Source: GCA-002050365 sp038235165 (GTDB taxonomy: Bacteria > Acidobacteriota > Blastocatellia > Pyrinomonadales > Pyrinomonadaceae). From it: a stretch of DNA of 64,000 bases. Below, piece by piece: positions 25,659 to 35,119 of the stretch (position 1 is its first letter; every line of letters starts with the position of its first letter). The stretch spans positions 1-64,000 of the forward strand of contig JBBSUG010000016.1 in the NCBI GenBank assembly GCA_038235165.1. Reading direction: 5' to 3'. Under the pieces are notes generated by a model. The model made no database searches. It worked only from the letters and a program-made list of their open reading frames with translations, and was not told the DNA's origin. A program made the translations under genes and the position numbers.

Positions 25659-27467
25659 TTATTTAGAAGGAATTTTGATTTCGCGTCCTATCGGGAGAGC
25701 CGATGTGGTCAGCAGTCCGTTAAATTTAGCGAGTTCCGACAGCGACACGCCTTCACGCTCGGCAATTCTGGTTAATGAATCGCCCGCTTTGGCTTTGACG
25801 ACACGCACGGTCGGTGCCTGTGCCGTGACATTTGAATTGTTCACCGGACGTGAATAAACGATGTTATTTACGTTGTTGCCTTTTTGCGGCACGAAAACTT
25901 TGCCGCGCGGCACAGGCATCTTCGGATTTGCCGCCATCAAATCTTCGACGCTGATGCCGGTGCGGTTTGAAACATTCTGCCAGCTTTCACCGATTGTGCT
26001 TTTGGTAACTGCCGCCGTGTTGCGGCTCGCTGCCGGAAGTCGTTTGAATAAAGCGACCACACCGTTTGCTTTACCGGCAGGAACGCGAACGATATACGGT
26101 TCGGGCGGCGACATATTCGTGCGAAGTTCGGGGTTCAGATAACGCAAATATTCGGTCGTCGTGTCCGAAGCCTGAGCCAAAAGTCCTAAATTGGTCGAAG
26201 CCGGAACGCGGATTTGGTCATACATTAATTGCGGCGCAGGGCGAATGTGTCCGAAACCGTACTGATTCGGACTGTTGGCAATTAAAATTGTCGCCAGAAT
26301 ATTCGGCACATAATTGCGGGTTTCCTGCGGCAGATAAGGGTAAGCTACCCAAAAATTGGAAACTCCGGCGCGTCTGATGGCACGGTCAACATTGCCTTCG
26401 CCGGAATTATATGCAGCCATCGCCAATTCCCAATTCCCGTCGTAACGGTTTGCCAGAAACTTCAAATATTTTGCTGAAGCGCGGGTTGCGCCTTCAAAAC
26501 CGTTCCTTTCGTCAATATAAGCAGTGCGGCGAAGTCCGAAACGTACGCCTGTTCCCGGAATAAACTGCCACAACCCCGAAGCTGCCGCCCACGACAAAGC
26601 CCCCGGTTTCCACGCGCTCTCCACCTGTGCGAGCCACGCGACGTTTTCGGGAACTCCTTCTTCGCGGAAAATGCGCCGCGCCATTCGCATAAACATTCCC
26701 GAACGGTAAAGTCCGGTTTCCATCGTCCCGCGTCCGCGTCCTTTGTAATAATTGACGAACTGCTGCACCATCGCGTGCATTTGGAAGCTGAATCCGAGCG
26801 ATTTGTTGGCGACCGCATAGACGGCAAGCTGATACTGCTGCTGCGCTTCGGGCGTGTCAACATTTACCTCATCCGGTGTTAACTCGATTTTTGATAAATC
26901 ATCGAGCGGCGACGCTTCAAATTTTTGTTCGTTAAATCCAACCTGCGTTTGATCGGGTAGATTTCCGCCGGAAACTGCGGCAGTCAAATTCTCGCCGCCG
27001 ATTGTAGCGGTCGGCTGAGTTTTAATTACTTTAGCGATGCTGTCGGCAGTTTCGTTTTTAATATCCCAACTACAGGTAGCGGAAAGACTGCGAACTTGCG
27101 GAAGCTGATCGTCGGACGGAAATTCGATGCGGTAAACCGTTTCGATTAACTGGTTATAGCATTCGCGCAGCTTTTGATTGCGCTGCACGTCAACGCCCGA
27201 CATCAGGAAAACTTCGATGGATTTATCAAACTTATCACCCGCAATCGAGCGGCGGTTATCAACCAGTGCGGCTAAACCTTCTTTGAAAAGAATGCCTGAT
27301 TTGCCGGTTAAATCATTGACTATTTTCTCTCCCTGCTGGACTTCCTGCGGTTTGGAATCGTTTCTGCCGCTCGAACTCGTGCTGGTAATTTGTCCAAAAG
27401 AAAAAGATGCGGAAACAAATATTAAAAATGCGCTTATGTTAAAAATTCTGAAGAGGCGTGTTTTCAT
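25659..27467 (-). CDS. LysM-containing lytic murein transglycosylase (MltD-like)
   Basis: 602 residues with an N-terminal signal segment. A helical N-terminal region (30-250) precedes an SLT domain with the catalytic Glu in AQVESAWKPGALSWAAASG (about 281) and the family stretches GLWQFIPGTG and MAAYNSGEGNVDRAI. The C-terminus has two LysM peptidoglycan-binding units (about 490-540 and 555-600; the last reads KAGDSLTRIAEREGVSLSEL). It cleaves glycan strands to give 1,6-anhydro-muropeptides. It is larger than E. coli MltD because of the extra N-terminal region. No lipobox is evident. Confidence 0.9.
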   Translation of the reverse strand: MKTRLFRIFNISAFLIFVSASFSFGQITSTSSSGRNDSKPQEVQQGEKIVNDLTGKSGILFKEGLAALVDNRRSIAGDKFDKSIEVFLMSGVDVQRNQKLRECYNQLIETVYRIEFPSDDQLPQVRSLSATCSWDIKNETADSIAKVIKTQPTATIGGENLTAAVSGGNLPDQTQVGFNEQKFEASPLDDLSKIELTPDEVNVDTPEAQQQYQLAVYAVANKSLGFSFQMHAMVQQFVNYYKGRGRGTMETGLYRSGMFMRMARRIFREEGVPENVAWLAQVESAWKPGALSWAAASGLWQFIPGTGVRFGLRRTAYIDERNGFEGATRASAKYLKFLANRYDGNWELAMAAYNSGEGNVDRAIRRAGVSNFWVAYPYLPQETRNYVPNILATILIANSPNQYGFGHIRPAPQLMYDQIRVPASTNLGLLAQASDTTTEYLRYLNPELRTNMSPPEPYIVRVPAGKANGVVALFKRLPAASRNTAAVTKSTIGESWQNVSNRTGISVEDLMAANPKMPVPRGKVFVPQKGNNVNNIVYSRPVNNSNVTAQAPTVRVVKAKAGDSLTRIAEREGVSLSELAKFNGLLTTSALPIGREIKIPSK

Positions 27468-27723
27468 TAAGTTCGTCTATACTCCTTGTATAAAATTTCG
27501 GGGTTAGGGCGAATCGCTAAAACGACCTAAATATAAATTATCGGCGTTAAATTTTAAACGCCGAGGGTTAGAAAAAGTTTCTTTAATTTGTCTTGAATTA
27601 TTATAGTGACAAAAACGTCTTCAAAATATCATACGAAAAGTATGGTGTCAAAGAATAAAAATCAGACAAACCTCAACTACCACCTTTATTATGCTGTTTT
27701 CTTATAAAAGCTATCATATTTAG

Positions 27724-30156
27724 TTATGCTGCGATTTTGGCGGACACCTTTTTTGACTTTTCGACGGGCGATACGCTTTCGAGAAGTGCCTCGCGGAAAA
27801 CTTCGCGCACGTTCTCTACAAATATAAATGTCAAATCGTTCAAAACTTCCTGAGATAAATCTTCCAGATCTCGTTTATTCGGTGCAGGCAGTATTACCGT
27901 TTTGATATGCGCCCGCCGCGCCGCCAGTAGTTTTTCTTTGACTCCGCCGACGGGAAGGACGTTGCCTCTTAATGTAATTTCGCCGGTCATCGCAAAGTCT
28001 TTTCTGATCGGACGCTGCGATAAAACCGACACAATCGCCGTCGCCATCGTAATTCCCGCGCTCGGTCCGTCTTTCGGAATCGCGCCTTCGGGCAGGTGAA
28101 TGTGAATGTCATACTGGTCGAAAAAGTCCGGGTCAATGCCGAGTTCGTCGGCGCGTGCTTTGGCGAACGAAAACGCCGCCTGTGCCGATTCCTGCATCAC
28201 TTCACCGAGTTGTCCGGTCAGTAAAAGTTTGCCCTTACCGCGCGTTTTGATCGCTTCGATAAATAAAATATCGCCGCCGACCGCCGTCCACGCCAAACCT
28301 GTGGCAATACCGATTTCGTCTTTTTTCAAGGCTTCTTCGGGGAAGATGCGCGGTGAACGCAGAAAATCAACGACATTGCTTTCGGTAATTCTGACCGGTT
28401 TGAATTCGTCTTCGAGTTCCGCCTTTTTCCGGGCGACTTTGCGGCACACCTTACCGATTTCGCGTTCGAGATGGCGCAGACCGGCTTCCTGCGTATATTG
28501 GCTGATAATCTGCATTAACGCTTTGCGGTCAAATTTGATGTCGCCTTTTTCGAGTCCGTTTTCTTCAATTTGTTTTGGCAGCAGATGACGTTTAGCGATT
28601 TCGAGTTTTTCTTCTTCCGTATAGCCCGATAATGAAATAATTTCCATTCTATCGCGCAACGCCGGTTGAATCGTGTCCAACACATTCGCCGTTGTCATAA
28701 ACATTACGTTCGATAAATCGAAGGTTACGCCCAAATAATTGTCGCGGAACGTCGAATTTTGTTCGGGGTCGAGAACTTCGAGCAGTGCCGACGACGGATC
28801 GCCGCGAAAATCCGCACCGACTTTATCAATTTCGTCGAGCATAATCAGCGGATTGTTCGTTCCCGTTTGCTGAATCGCCTGCAAAATCCTTCCCGGCATT
28901 GCGCCGACATAAGTGCGGCGATGCCCGCGAATTTCGGCTTCGTCGTGCAAACCGCCGAGCGACAGACGGAAAAATTTGCGATTCAAAGCCCGCGCAATCG
29001 AGCGTCCGAGCGAAGTTTTTCCGACTCCCGGAGGTCCGACGAGACACAAAATCGAACCTTTCGGTTTTTCCTTTAATTTGCGAACCGCCAACGCTTCGAT
29101 CATTCGTTCCTTGACTCTTTCTAAACCGTAATGGTCTTCATCCAAAATTTTCTCGGCTTTTTTCAAATTCAAGTTATCTTTAGAAGCATTCGACCACGGC
29201 AATTCGGTCATAATGTCGAGCCAATTCCGCAAAGTTGCCGTTTCCGCCGTGTCCGGGTGCATTCGCTCTAATTTTTTCAGTTGGCGCAACGCTTCTTCTT
29301 CGGCGTGCTGCGGCATTTTTACCTTGAGAATTTTGTCGCGGTACTGTTCGATTTCCTCGAAAAGTTCGTTGCCTTCGCCGAGTTCAGCTTGAATCGCTTT
29401 TAACTGTTGGCGCAAAAAGTATTCGCGCTGCGAGCGGTCAATTTCGCCCCGCGCCTGCGTATTAATTTCCTGCTGAACGGTCAGTACGTCAATTTCTTTG
29501 CTTAACAAATCATTGACGCGCCGCAAACGTTTGACCGGATCGGAAATATCTAAAACACTCTGCGCGTTTTCGACTTTTAATTCGAGATTTGACGCGGACA
29601 AATCGGCTAATCTGCCGGCTTCGTCCAAATTGGCGATGATCGCCAAAACTTCGGGCGAGATGTTTTTGCCCAGGTTTGAAGCGCGTTCCATCGAACCGCG
29701 CACATTGCGGACGAGAGCCTCGACTTCGAGCGAACCCGTCGGCGCGAGCGGTTCGGCGAGCGGCGTTAAATTCGCTTTGACGTAATCGCCGCCCGTCACA
29801 ATCGAATCAACACGGGCGCGGGAAAGTCCCTGAATTAAAATACGAACTCGTCCGTCGGGCAGCTTCAACATCCGCATAATGACGGCGACCGTACCAACCG
29901 TGTACAAATCTTCCTGCGTCGGTTCTTCTTTATCAACGTCCTTCTGCGAAACAAGCAGAATCATTCGATTTTGCCCCAATGCTTCGTCAACGGCTTTGAT
30001 TGAGCGGTCGCGCGAAACGAACAGCGGCACGATCATAAACGGGTAAATTACGATGTCGCGCAAAGGCAGAACGGGCAGCTGCGAAGGGATTTGGATTTGC
30101 GGGTCGCTCAAGTCGGTTTCATTTAATTTCTCAGAGAAATCTTCAATTTCTTCCAT
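27724..30156 (-). CDS. lon: ATP-dependent protease La (Lon)
   Basis: 810 residues, normal length. The N-terminal substrate domain begins LPVLPLRDIVIYPFMIVPLF. The AAA+ module has Walker A GPPGVGKTSLGRS and Walker B PLIMLDEIDKVG. The protease domain has the catalytic Ser in PKDGPSAGITMATA and the catalytic Lys in GGVKEKLLAARRA. Lon degrades misfolded and regulatory proteins in the cytoplasm. The start MEEIEDFSEK follows a modest purine-rich stretch. The 256-bp gap downstream (27468-27723) has no clear gene. Confidence 0.97.
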   Translation of the reverse strand: MEEIEDFSEKLNETDLSDPQIQIPSQLPVLPLRDIVIYPFMIVPLFVSRDRSIKAVDEALGQNRMILLVSQKDVDKEEPTQEDLYTVGTVAVIMRMLKLPDGRVRILIQGLSRARVDSIVTGGDYVKANLTPLAEPLAPTGSLEVEALVRNVRGSMERASNLGKNISPEVLAIIANLDEAGRLADLSASNLELKVENAQSVLDISDPVKRLRRVNDLLSKEIDVLTVQQEINTQARGEIDRSQREYFLRQQLKAIQAELGEGNELFEEIEQYRDKILKVKMPQHAEEEALRQLKKLERMHPDTAETATLRNWLDIMTELPWSNASKDNLNLKKAEKILDEDHYGLERVKERMIEALAVRKLKEKPKGSILCLVGPPGVGKTSLGRSIARALNRKFFRLSLGGLHDEAEIRGHRRTYVGAMPGRILQAIQQTGTNNPLIMLDEIDKVGADFRGDPSSALLEVLDPEQNSTFRDNYLGVTFDLSNVMFMTTANVLDTIQPALRDRMEIISLSGYTEEEKLEIAKRHLLPKQIEENGLEKGDIKFDRKALMQIISQYTQEAGLRHLEREIGKVCRKVARKKAELEDEFKPVRITESNVVDFLRSPRIFPEEALKKDEIGIATGLAWTAVGGDILFIEAIKTRGKGKLLLTGQLGEVMQESAQAAFSFAKARADELGIDPDFFDQYDIHIHLPEGAIPKDGPSAGITMATAIVSVLSQRPIRKDFAMTGEITLRGNVLPVGGVKEKLLAARRAHIKTVILPAPNKRDLEDLSQEVLNDLTFIFVENVREVFREALLESVSPVEKSKKVSAKIAA

Positions 30157-30209
30157 ATATGTTTTATGTTAGGCAAAATCAGGTCGAATGTAAAAAGTTA
30201 AAAGGCGAG

Positions 30210-30263
30210 TTTAAACGATAAAAAGACAGACGTTTTTCGCGTTCTGTCTTTTTATCGTTTAAA
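30210..30263. terminator. Strong hairpin between the 30277 gene and lon
   Basis: Perfect 21-bp arms (30210-30230 and 30243-30263) around a 12-nt loop, with A-rich and T-rich bases in the stem. It terminates transcription of the minus-strand gene that ends at 30277, upstream of lon. Confidence 0.85.
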
Positions 30264-30276
30264 AACAGCGATGAAA

Positions 30277-31206
30277 CTAGCGATAATTTTTAGAACCGAT
30301 CGCCGGAATTCGATAAATTACAGCCAGCGAATTTATATCGGCGCGAAGTCCGAGCCACGCAGCTTCGGTTTGATTGCCGTAATTGCGGCTTTTCATTATA
30401 CGGTCAACAATCGTCGCCGCATTCAAAACTTTGATGGCATTTTCTCGGTTTTCACCGCCCGGATCGCTGAAATCAAATTCGCGCGACAACTCGTCCGCCG
30501 CGTGTTCCAAATTTCGGGCGCGGTCGGTATAATTGTTTTCAGCGCGGCTCCCGTTCAAACGGCTGTCGTCTAAAGTTTCGTCAAAACGTTTGGTAAAAGC
30601 ATCAGTTCCTTCTTCGATTTTTTTGATTACATCTTTAATTTGCCGTTCTGAATAAACGGGCGCACGCGAGTTTCTTTGACGCGGATTTCTTTGAACAGAA
30701 CCGGCATTTCCGCGCGGAAGGGGGCGATAAGAACTTGATCCGACGTTCGGTACGCGGTAAATTCTCGCCAGCGAATTGATGTCGGCGCGAAGTGAGACCC
30801 ATAAATTCTCGGTTTGTCTGCCGAAATTACGTCTTCTCATAATGCGGTCAACATCGGTCGCCGCGTTAACGACGCTTCGCACGTTCGGTGTGTTTTCCGC
30901 GTAAGAATCGCTGCGATTAAATTCGCGCCGCAATTCGTCCGTTTGATTCTCCAAATTCTTGGTAAGATCGGTGTAATTGTCTTCGACACGGCTTCCGTTG
31001 AGTCGGCTGTCATCGAGCGATTCATCAAAAACCTTGGTAAATCGGTCAGCTTTTTCCTCGATTCTTCTCAAAATTTGTTCAATTTGTCCTTTGGAATACG
31101 AAACCGTTCGCGTTCTGCGTCTCTGCGCGAAATTTGTGTCGGTCAATATTAAAATCGCCAGAAACGCCGACAAAATCGTCAATGAACCGTAAAATTTTCT
31201 TCTCAT
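30277..31206 (-). CDS. Exported protein with two copies of a helical domain
   Basis: 309 residues with a signal peptide (to about TNFAQ). The body is an internal duplication: each half has I-E-E-K/G-x-D-x-F-T-K, then SLDDSRLNGSR in one and TLDDSRLNGSR in the other, and ends in LRADINSLA and a Y-R-x-P motif. The halves are about 125 residues each and join through an arginine- and proline-rich linker. Both are predicted all-helical. I recognise no named family. A good ribosome site (AAGGAG) precedes the ATG. The near-identity of the core suggests fairly recent duplication or strong constraint. Confidence 0.75.
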   Translation of the reverse strand: MRRKFYGSLTILSAFLAILILTDTNFAQRRRTRTVSYSKGQIEQILRRIEEKADRFTKVFDESLDDSRLNGSRVEDNYTDLTKNLENQTDELRREFNRSDSYAENTPNVRSVVNAATDVDRIMRRRNFGRQTENLWVSLRADINSLARIYRVPNVGSSSYRPLPRGNAGSVQRNPRQRNSRAPVYSERQIKDVIKKIEEGTDAFTKRFDETLDDSRLNGSRAENNYTDRARNLEHAADELSREFDFSDPGGENRENAIKVLNAATIVDRIMKSRNYGNQTEAAWLGLRADINSLAVIYRIPAIGSKNYR

Positions 31207-31426
31207 TTTATCTCCTTATTTTTTGCAATTTAAGTGAAGCGGTTTGCTCGAAGATTCGGGGAGATTTTCAGTGCTTCGCTATATCTGACGCAAAATAATG
31301 CCAAAAGGTTGAGTTTCAAATAGATCGGGAAAACGATTTATTACTTTTGCATTGTCGGGAAATCAAAATTTGAAGGATTTTTGTTATACTAGCGATTAAA
31401 ACTAAAAAAGGTTGAGGAGATGTAAA

Positions 31427-31723
31427 ATGGCTTTATTTTCAAACGACAAATTCAAATGCGCCCGCTGCGGCGAAAAAACGGAACCGATTGGCTACGCGCC
31501 GCTGCCGACCGAACTCGCACAGAGAGTCGGCGAAGAATGCTGCCAAAATTGCTGGAAAGAGTGGCTCGAAAAGCAAAAGCAACTGATTAATCATTTCGGT
31601 TTGGACGTTTCAAATTCTGATTCGCACCAATTTTTGTTCGACCAGATGAAGTTGTTCTTTTTTGAGGAAGGAATCCAACTCGACACGATTGACGAATCAA
31701 AAGAGGGAACAATTCAATGGTGA
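31427..31723 (+). CDS. YggX-like Fe(II)-trafficking/oxidative-protection protein with added zinc ribbon
   Basis: 98 residues from ATG 31427 with a good GAGGAG site. The region APLPTELAQRVGEECCQNCW, then WLEKQKQLINHFGL and FDQMKLFFF, follows YggX, which protects Fe-S clusters. Unlike YggX it has a CxxC near the start (C-A-R-C) and a second C-C-x2-C, so it may bind zinc or iron as a ribbon. A short acidic tail extends past the usual YggX end. It is 17 bp upstream of the thioredoxin/NHL gene, on the same strand, which suggests a redox-related pair. Confidence 0.75.
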   Translation: MALFSNDKFKCARCGEKTEPIGYAPLPTELAQRVGEECCQNCWKEWLEKQKQLINHFGLDVSNSDSHQFLFDQMKLFFFEEGIQLDTIDESKEGTIQW

Positions 31724-31740
31724 GTCGGTATTATTAAAGT

Positions 31741-33711
31741 ATGAAGTTAAAGTTTATTTTGAGTTTGGTTTTAATCACAGTTTGTGCAGGTTCGCTGTTT
31801 TCACAGAAAATGAATTATTTTGGCGAAAAACAAAGAGTTCGTGCGCCTGAATTTACGGGCGGAATCGGCTGGCTAAACACCGATAAACCGCTTTCGATGG
31901 CAGGTTTAAAGGGGAAAATCGTCCTGCTCGACTTCTGGACTTACGGCTGCATCAACTGTATTCATATTATTCCCAAAATCAAAGAACTCGAAACAAAATA
32001 CGGTAATCAGCTTGTCGTCATCGGCGTTCATTCGGCAAAGTTCGACAACGAAAAAGACACGGAAAACATCCGCAAAATCATCGTCCGCTACGGTGTCGAA
32101 CACCCGGTCATCAATGACGCAAATTTCAAAATCTGGGACGCTTACGCGATACGCGCGTGGCCTGGTTTAGTGCTGGTTGACCCGGACGGCTACATTATCG
32201 GCAGATGGTTTGGCGAGGGGCAGTTCGAAACAATTGAAAATCAAATTCAACAGGCAGTTACCGATTTTCGCAAAAAAGGAAACTTAAATGAACAGCCGCT
32301 GAAATTTGCGCTCGAAAAAGCGAAAGTCGGCGATTTGCCGCTGGCATACCCGGGCAAAGTTTTGGCTGACGAGAAATCGAAACGCCTGTTTATCAGTGAT
32401 TCCAACCACAACCGCATCGTCGTGACGGACTTCGACGGCAAATTAATCGAAACCATCGGCAATGGCGCGGCGGCGGCGAGAGACGGCGATTTTGCGGCGG
32501 CGAGTTTTAACCGTCTGCAGGGTCTTGCCCTTGACGACGGTAAACTTTATGTTGCCGACACGGAAAATAATTTGATCCGCCGTGTTGATTTGAAAACTAA
32601 AAAGGTTGAAACAATCGGCGGAACGGGAAACCTCGATGATTTCAACGGCGCGGGCGGTATTGCCGCTAAAACTGCGATCAGTTCGCCGTGGGCTTTGGCT
32701 CTCGTCGGCAAAAAACTGTATGTCGCAATGGCGGGTTCGCACCAGATTTGGCTGATGGATTTGGAGAAAAATACGCTCGAACCCTACGCCGGGACGCAGG
32801 CAGAGGCGCGGCACGACGGTAAAATCAGCGTAGCCGCTTTTGCACAGCCTTCGGGAATCGTTTCCGACGGCAAAAATCTGTTTGTCGCCGACAGCGAATC
32901 TAATGTGATCCGCGAGATAAATTTTCAGAAAGAGACGGTTGAAACATTAGTCGGCGGCGATTTGTTCGATTTCGGCGATGTTGACGGGGAAGGTGACGAC
33001 GTGCGTTTGCAGCATCCGCTGGGAATAACGATGTACGGCGGAAAACTTTTGATCGCCGACACTTATAACCACAAAATCAAACTGCTCGACCCGGATAAAA
33101 AGACGGTTTCGACATTTCTCGGCACGGGGAAATCGGGACAGATGGGCGGCAAATCGCCGACCTTTTACGAACCCGGCGGTTTGAGCGCAGCGGACGGGAA
33201 ACTTTACATCGCCGACACGAACAATCACGCGATTCGCGTCGTTGATTTGAAAACGAAGGAAGTTTCCACGCTGAAAATTGCCGGTTTAACGCCGCCGGTC
33301 AAAGACAGTGCCGAAACTGATGCTTCTTCGCCGAACGCAAAGGAAACAAAGCTCAAAACGCAGAATGTTTCGATGAATTCGGCAAATTCGCTGGTTTTTA
33401 ATTTGAATCTCCCGGATGGCTATCATTTGAACCCGAACGCGCCGCAACGGTATGAAATTTCAACGGAAAGTGGGGGAAATGTGAAAATCGCCAGCCCGAA
33501 AGAAAAATTTAGCAAACTTCCGCTAGTGGTACCTTTTCAAACCGACAAAGCCGGTGCCGCTTCATTGAAAGCAAAGCTGACAGTATTTTTCTGCCGCGAA
33601 GACAACACCGGCACTTGCCGCATCAAAACGCTCGTCTGGAATATTCCGGTTAATGTGACGGCGGCAAAAAAAGAAGCTTCCAAAATTGAAATTTCCGCGA
33701 ATGTCGAGTAA
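31741..33711 (+). CDS. Exported thioredoxin-NHL repeat protein (NHLRC2-like)
   Basis: 656 residues with a signal peptide (to about SLFSQ). A TlpA-like thioredoxin domain (about 35-180) has the redox pair C70-I-N-C73. It is followed by a six-bladed NHL propeller (about 200-510) with recurrent I-A-D-T/S-x-N-H-x-I motifs. A C-terminal beta domain (about 535-650), resembling the N-terminal part of DsbD-like proteins, completes it. The domain order is that of animal NHLRC2 and its bacterial relatives. It should act in the periplasm; its substrate is unknown. Confidence 0.88.
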   Translation: MKLKFILSLVLITVCAGSLFSQKMNYFGEKQRVRAPEFTGGIGWLNTDKPLSMAGLKGKIVLLDFWTYGCINCIHIIPKIKELETKYGNQLVVIGVHSAKFDNEKDTENIRKIIVRYGVEHPVINDANFKIWDAYAIRAWPGLVLVDPDGYIIGRWFGEGQFETIENQIQQAVTDFRKKGNLNEQPLKFALEKAKVGDLPLAYPGKVLADEKSKRLFISDSNHNRIVVTDFDGKLIETIGNGAAAARDGDFAAASFNRLQGLALDDGKLYVADTENNLIRRVDLKTKKVETIGGTGNLDDFNGAGGIAAKTAISSPWALALVGKKLYVAMAGSHQIWLMDLEKNTLEPYAGTQAEARHDGKISVAAFAQPSGIVSDGKNLFVADSESNVIREINFQKETVETLVGGDLFDFGDVDGEGDDVRLQHPLGITMYGGKLLIADTYNHKIKLLDPDKKTVSTFLGTGKSGQMGGKSPTFYEPGGLSAADGKLYIADTNNHAIRVVDLKTKEVSTLKIAGLTPPVKDSAETDASSPNAKETKLKTQNVSMNSANSLVFNLNLPDGYHLNPNAPQRYEISTESGGNVKIASPKEKFSKLPLVVPFQTDKAGAASLKAKLTVFFCREDNTGTCRIKTLVWNIPVNVTAAKKEASKIEISANVE

Positions 33712-33789
33712 TTTGCTTGTTAAAACTACCATCAAATGTAAAAACCAAATAAGTATTTGAGCCATACCACTTCGGAAAGTTTACAAAAT

Positions 33790-33814
33790 CGCCGCACCTG
33801 ATCGGCGTTTTTTT
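33790..33814 (+). terminator. Rho-independent terminator
   Basis: Stem CGCCG (33790-33794) and CGGCG (33803-33807), 8-nt loop, then seven T. It closes the yggX-like/NHLRC2-like unit. Confidence 0.65.
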
Positions 33815-33835
33815 GCGTCTAAATTCGATTGTTCT

Positions 33836-33999
33836 ATGCAAAATCCGACTTTGAGAGTTGAAATCAAGACGGGCAAAGATGAAAATGAAAAAGACGAAAT
33901 CGTCTTTTGACAGAACAATCGCTCTCGATTTCCTCGCTTGTCCACGGCAAAACTTTCCTGACAGAAGTATTTGCCGATGCTGACGGTAAATTAATTTGA
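33836..33999 (+). pseudogene. Possible small gene broken by a one-base loss
   Basis: From ATG 33836 the frame reads MQNPTLRVEIKTGKDENEKD and meets TGA at 33908. The -1 frame then reads TEQSLSISSLVHGKTFLTEV to a TGA at 33997. Adding one T to the TTTT run at 33905-33908 would join both halves into a 54-residue protein. The two halves look protein-like in composition but no family is recognised, and a sequencing error is possible. It fills the 380-bp gap between the terminator and the next gene. Confidence 0.3.
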
Positions 34000-34091
34000 A
34001 GAGCGAAACTGCCGTTCAAATATTTCCGGTGAAATTAAATGAGCGAACAAGGGGAAGTGGGAAATATAATACCGCCAAAATATTTATCGTG

Positions 34092-35090
34092 ATGAAATCA
34101 TTAGTTATTTTGATAATTTTATTCAGCTGCAATTGCATTTGGGCGCAGACTCAGGAACTCGAATCAAAAAACTCCGCCCGTCAACAGCTTAATAAAGTTG
34201 CCGAGTCAACCGGAAATAACCGGATAAAAGACCCCGAAACTTTAACGGACAACATTTCCGATGAAGATTTCAGAAAACTTTACAAACCGAACTTCTTTGC
34301 CGGAAAACATAACCGAGACAGGCAGAATTTGACACTTCTGAAAGCCGCAAACGAGCTGGCTGTCAACATAATTGAACCCGCTGAAATAAATCATAACGAT
34401 CCGCCAACGAAAAATGATTTTGAGAAGATCAACCTTCTCGAAAGAAAATTTGACAATCCCGCTAGTCTCAGTGAAGAAAGATTTCACTGGAAACCGGCTC
34501 TGATTCAGTCGGGAATATTTCTCGGCATTCAGCACGGTGTCAGATTATTTCAAAAAAGAACCCACAGCGAATTGGGCGGACCGTTTTTCGCTGACTGGAA
34601 ACGTTCGGTCAAAAATCTGCGCGGCTGGGCTGACGGCGACATTTTTTTTATCAATTACGTCGCTCATCCTTTGCAGGGCGCGGCGACGGGAAGAATTTTT
34701 GTCAACAACAGCGACAAATCAAAAAAGCTGGAATTCGGCAAGTCGAAAGATTACTGGACGAGTCGGATGAAGACGATGGCTTGGTCGGCAGTTTGGAGTA
34801 CGCAGTTTGAAATCGGTCTGATCAGCGAAGCCACTATCGGCAACGTCGGCATTCACGATAACGTCGGGAAAAGCCGAATGGCGTGGGTTGATTTGATAAT
34901 GACCCCGACTGCCGGAACCGGCGTTTTGATCGGGGAAGATATTATTGATAAGTATATTTTGAAAAACTGGCTGGAAAAAACAACGACGAGCCGGACAAAA
35001 ATTAAAATGTATCGCGCACTCTTTAATCCAATTGCCAGTTTTGTAAATATTCTGGGCGGGAAAAAACCCTGGACGCGATACAATCGCTAA
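34092..35090 (+). CDS. Exported protein of unknown function
   Basis: 332 residues from ATG 34092, where a signal peptide begins (MKSLVILIILFSCNCIWAQT); the frame is open a further 96 bp upstream. The middle part has a hydrophobic segment (WKPALIQSGIFLGIQHGVRL) and the second half several hydrophobic stretches with HPLQGAATGR and WVDLIMTPTAGTGVLIGED. The pattern suggests a membrane or outer-membrane association. I cannot name a family. It is convergent with the SLC13 transporter gene. Confidence 0.7.
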   Translation: MKSLVILIILFSCNCIWAQTQELESKNSARQQLNKVAESTGNNRIKDPETLTDNISDEDFRKLYKPNFFAGKHNRDRQNLTLLKAANELAVNIIEPAEINHNDPPTKNDFEKINLLERKFDNPASLSEERFHWKPALIQSGIFLGIQHGVRLFQKRTHSELGGPFFADWKRSVKNLRGWADGDIFFINYVAHPLQGAATGRIFVNNSDKSKKLEFGKSKDYWTSRMKTMAWSAVWSTQFEIGLISEATIGNVGIHDNVGKSRMAWVDLIMTPTAGTGVLIGEDIIDKYILKNWLEKTTTSRTKIKMYRALFNPIASFVNILGGKKPWTRYNR

Positions 35091-35119
35091 CGGATTTACA
35101 CGACAAATTACTACCGGTT

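Noticed and set aside
28106..28588. Long plus-strand open frame inside lon.
   Set aside because: Antisense shadow of a well-supported gene, Ser/Pro/Arg-rich composition, no ribosome site.
33996..34091. Upstream extension of the 34092 gene in the same frame.
   Set aside because: A clear signal peptide begins at ATG 34092, and the extension overlaps the end of the broken small frame and lacks signal-like features.
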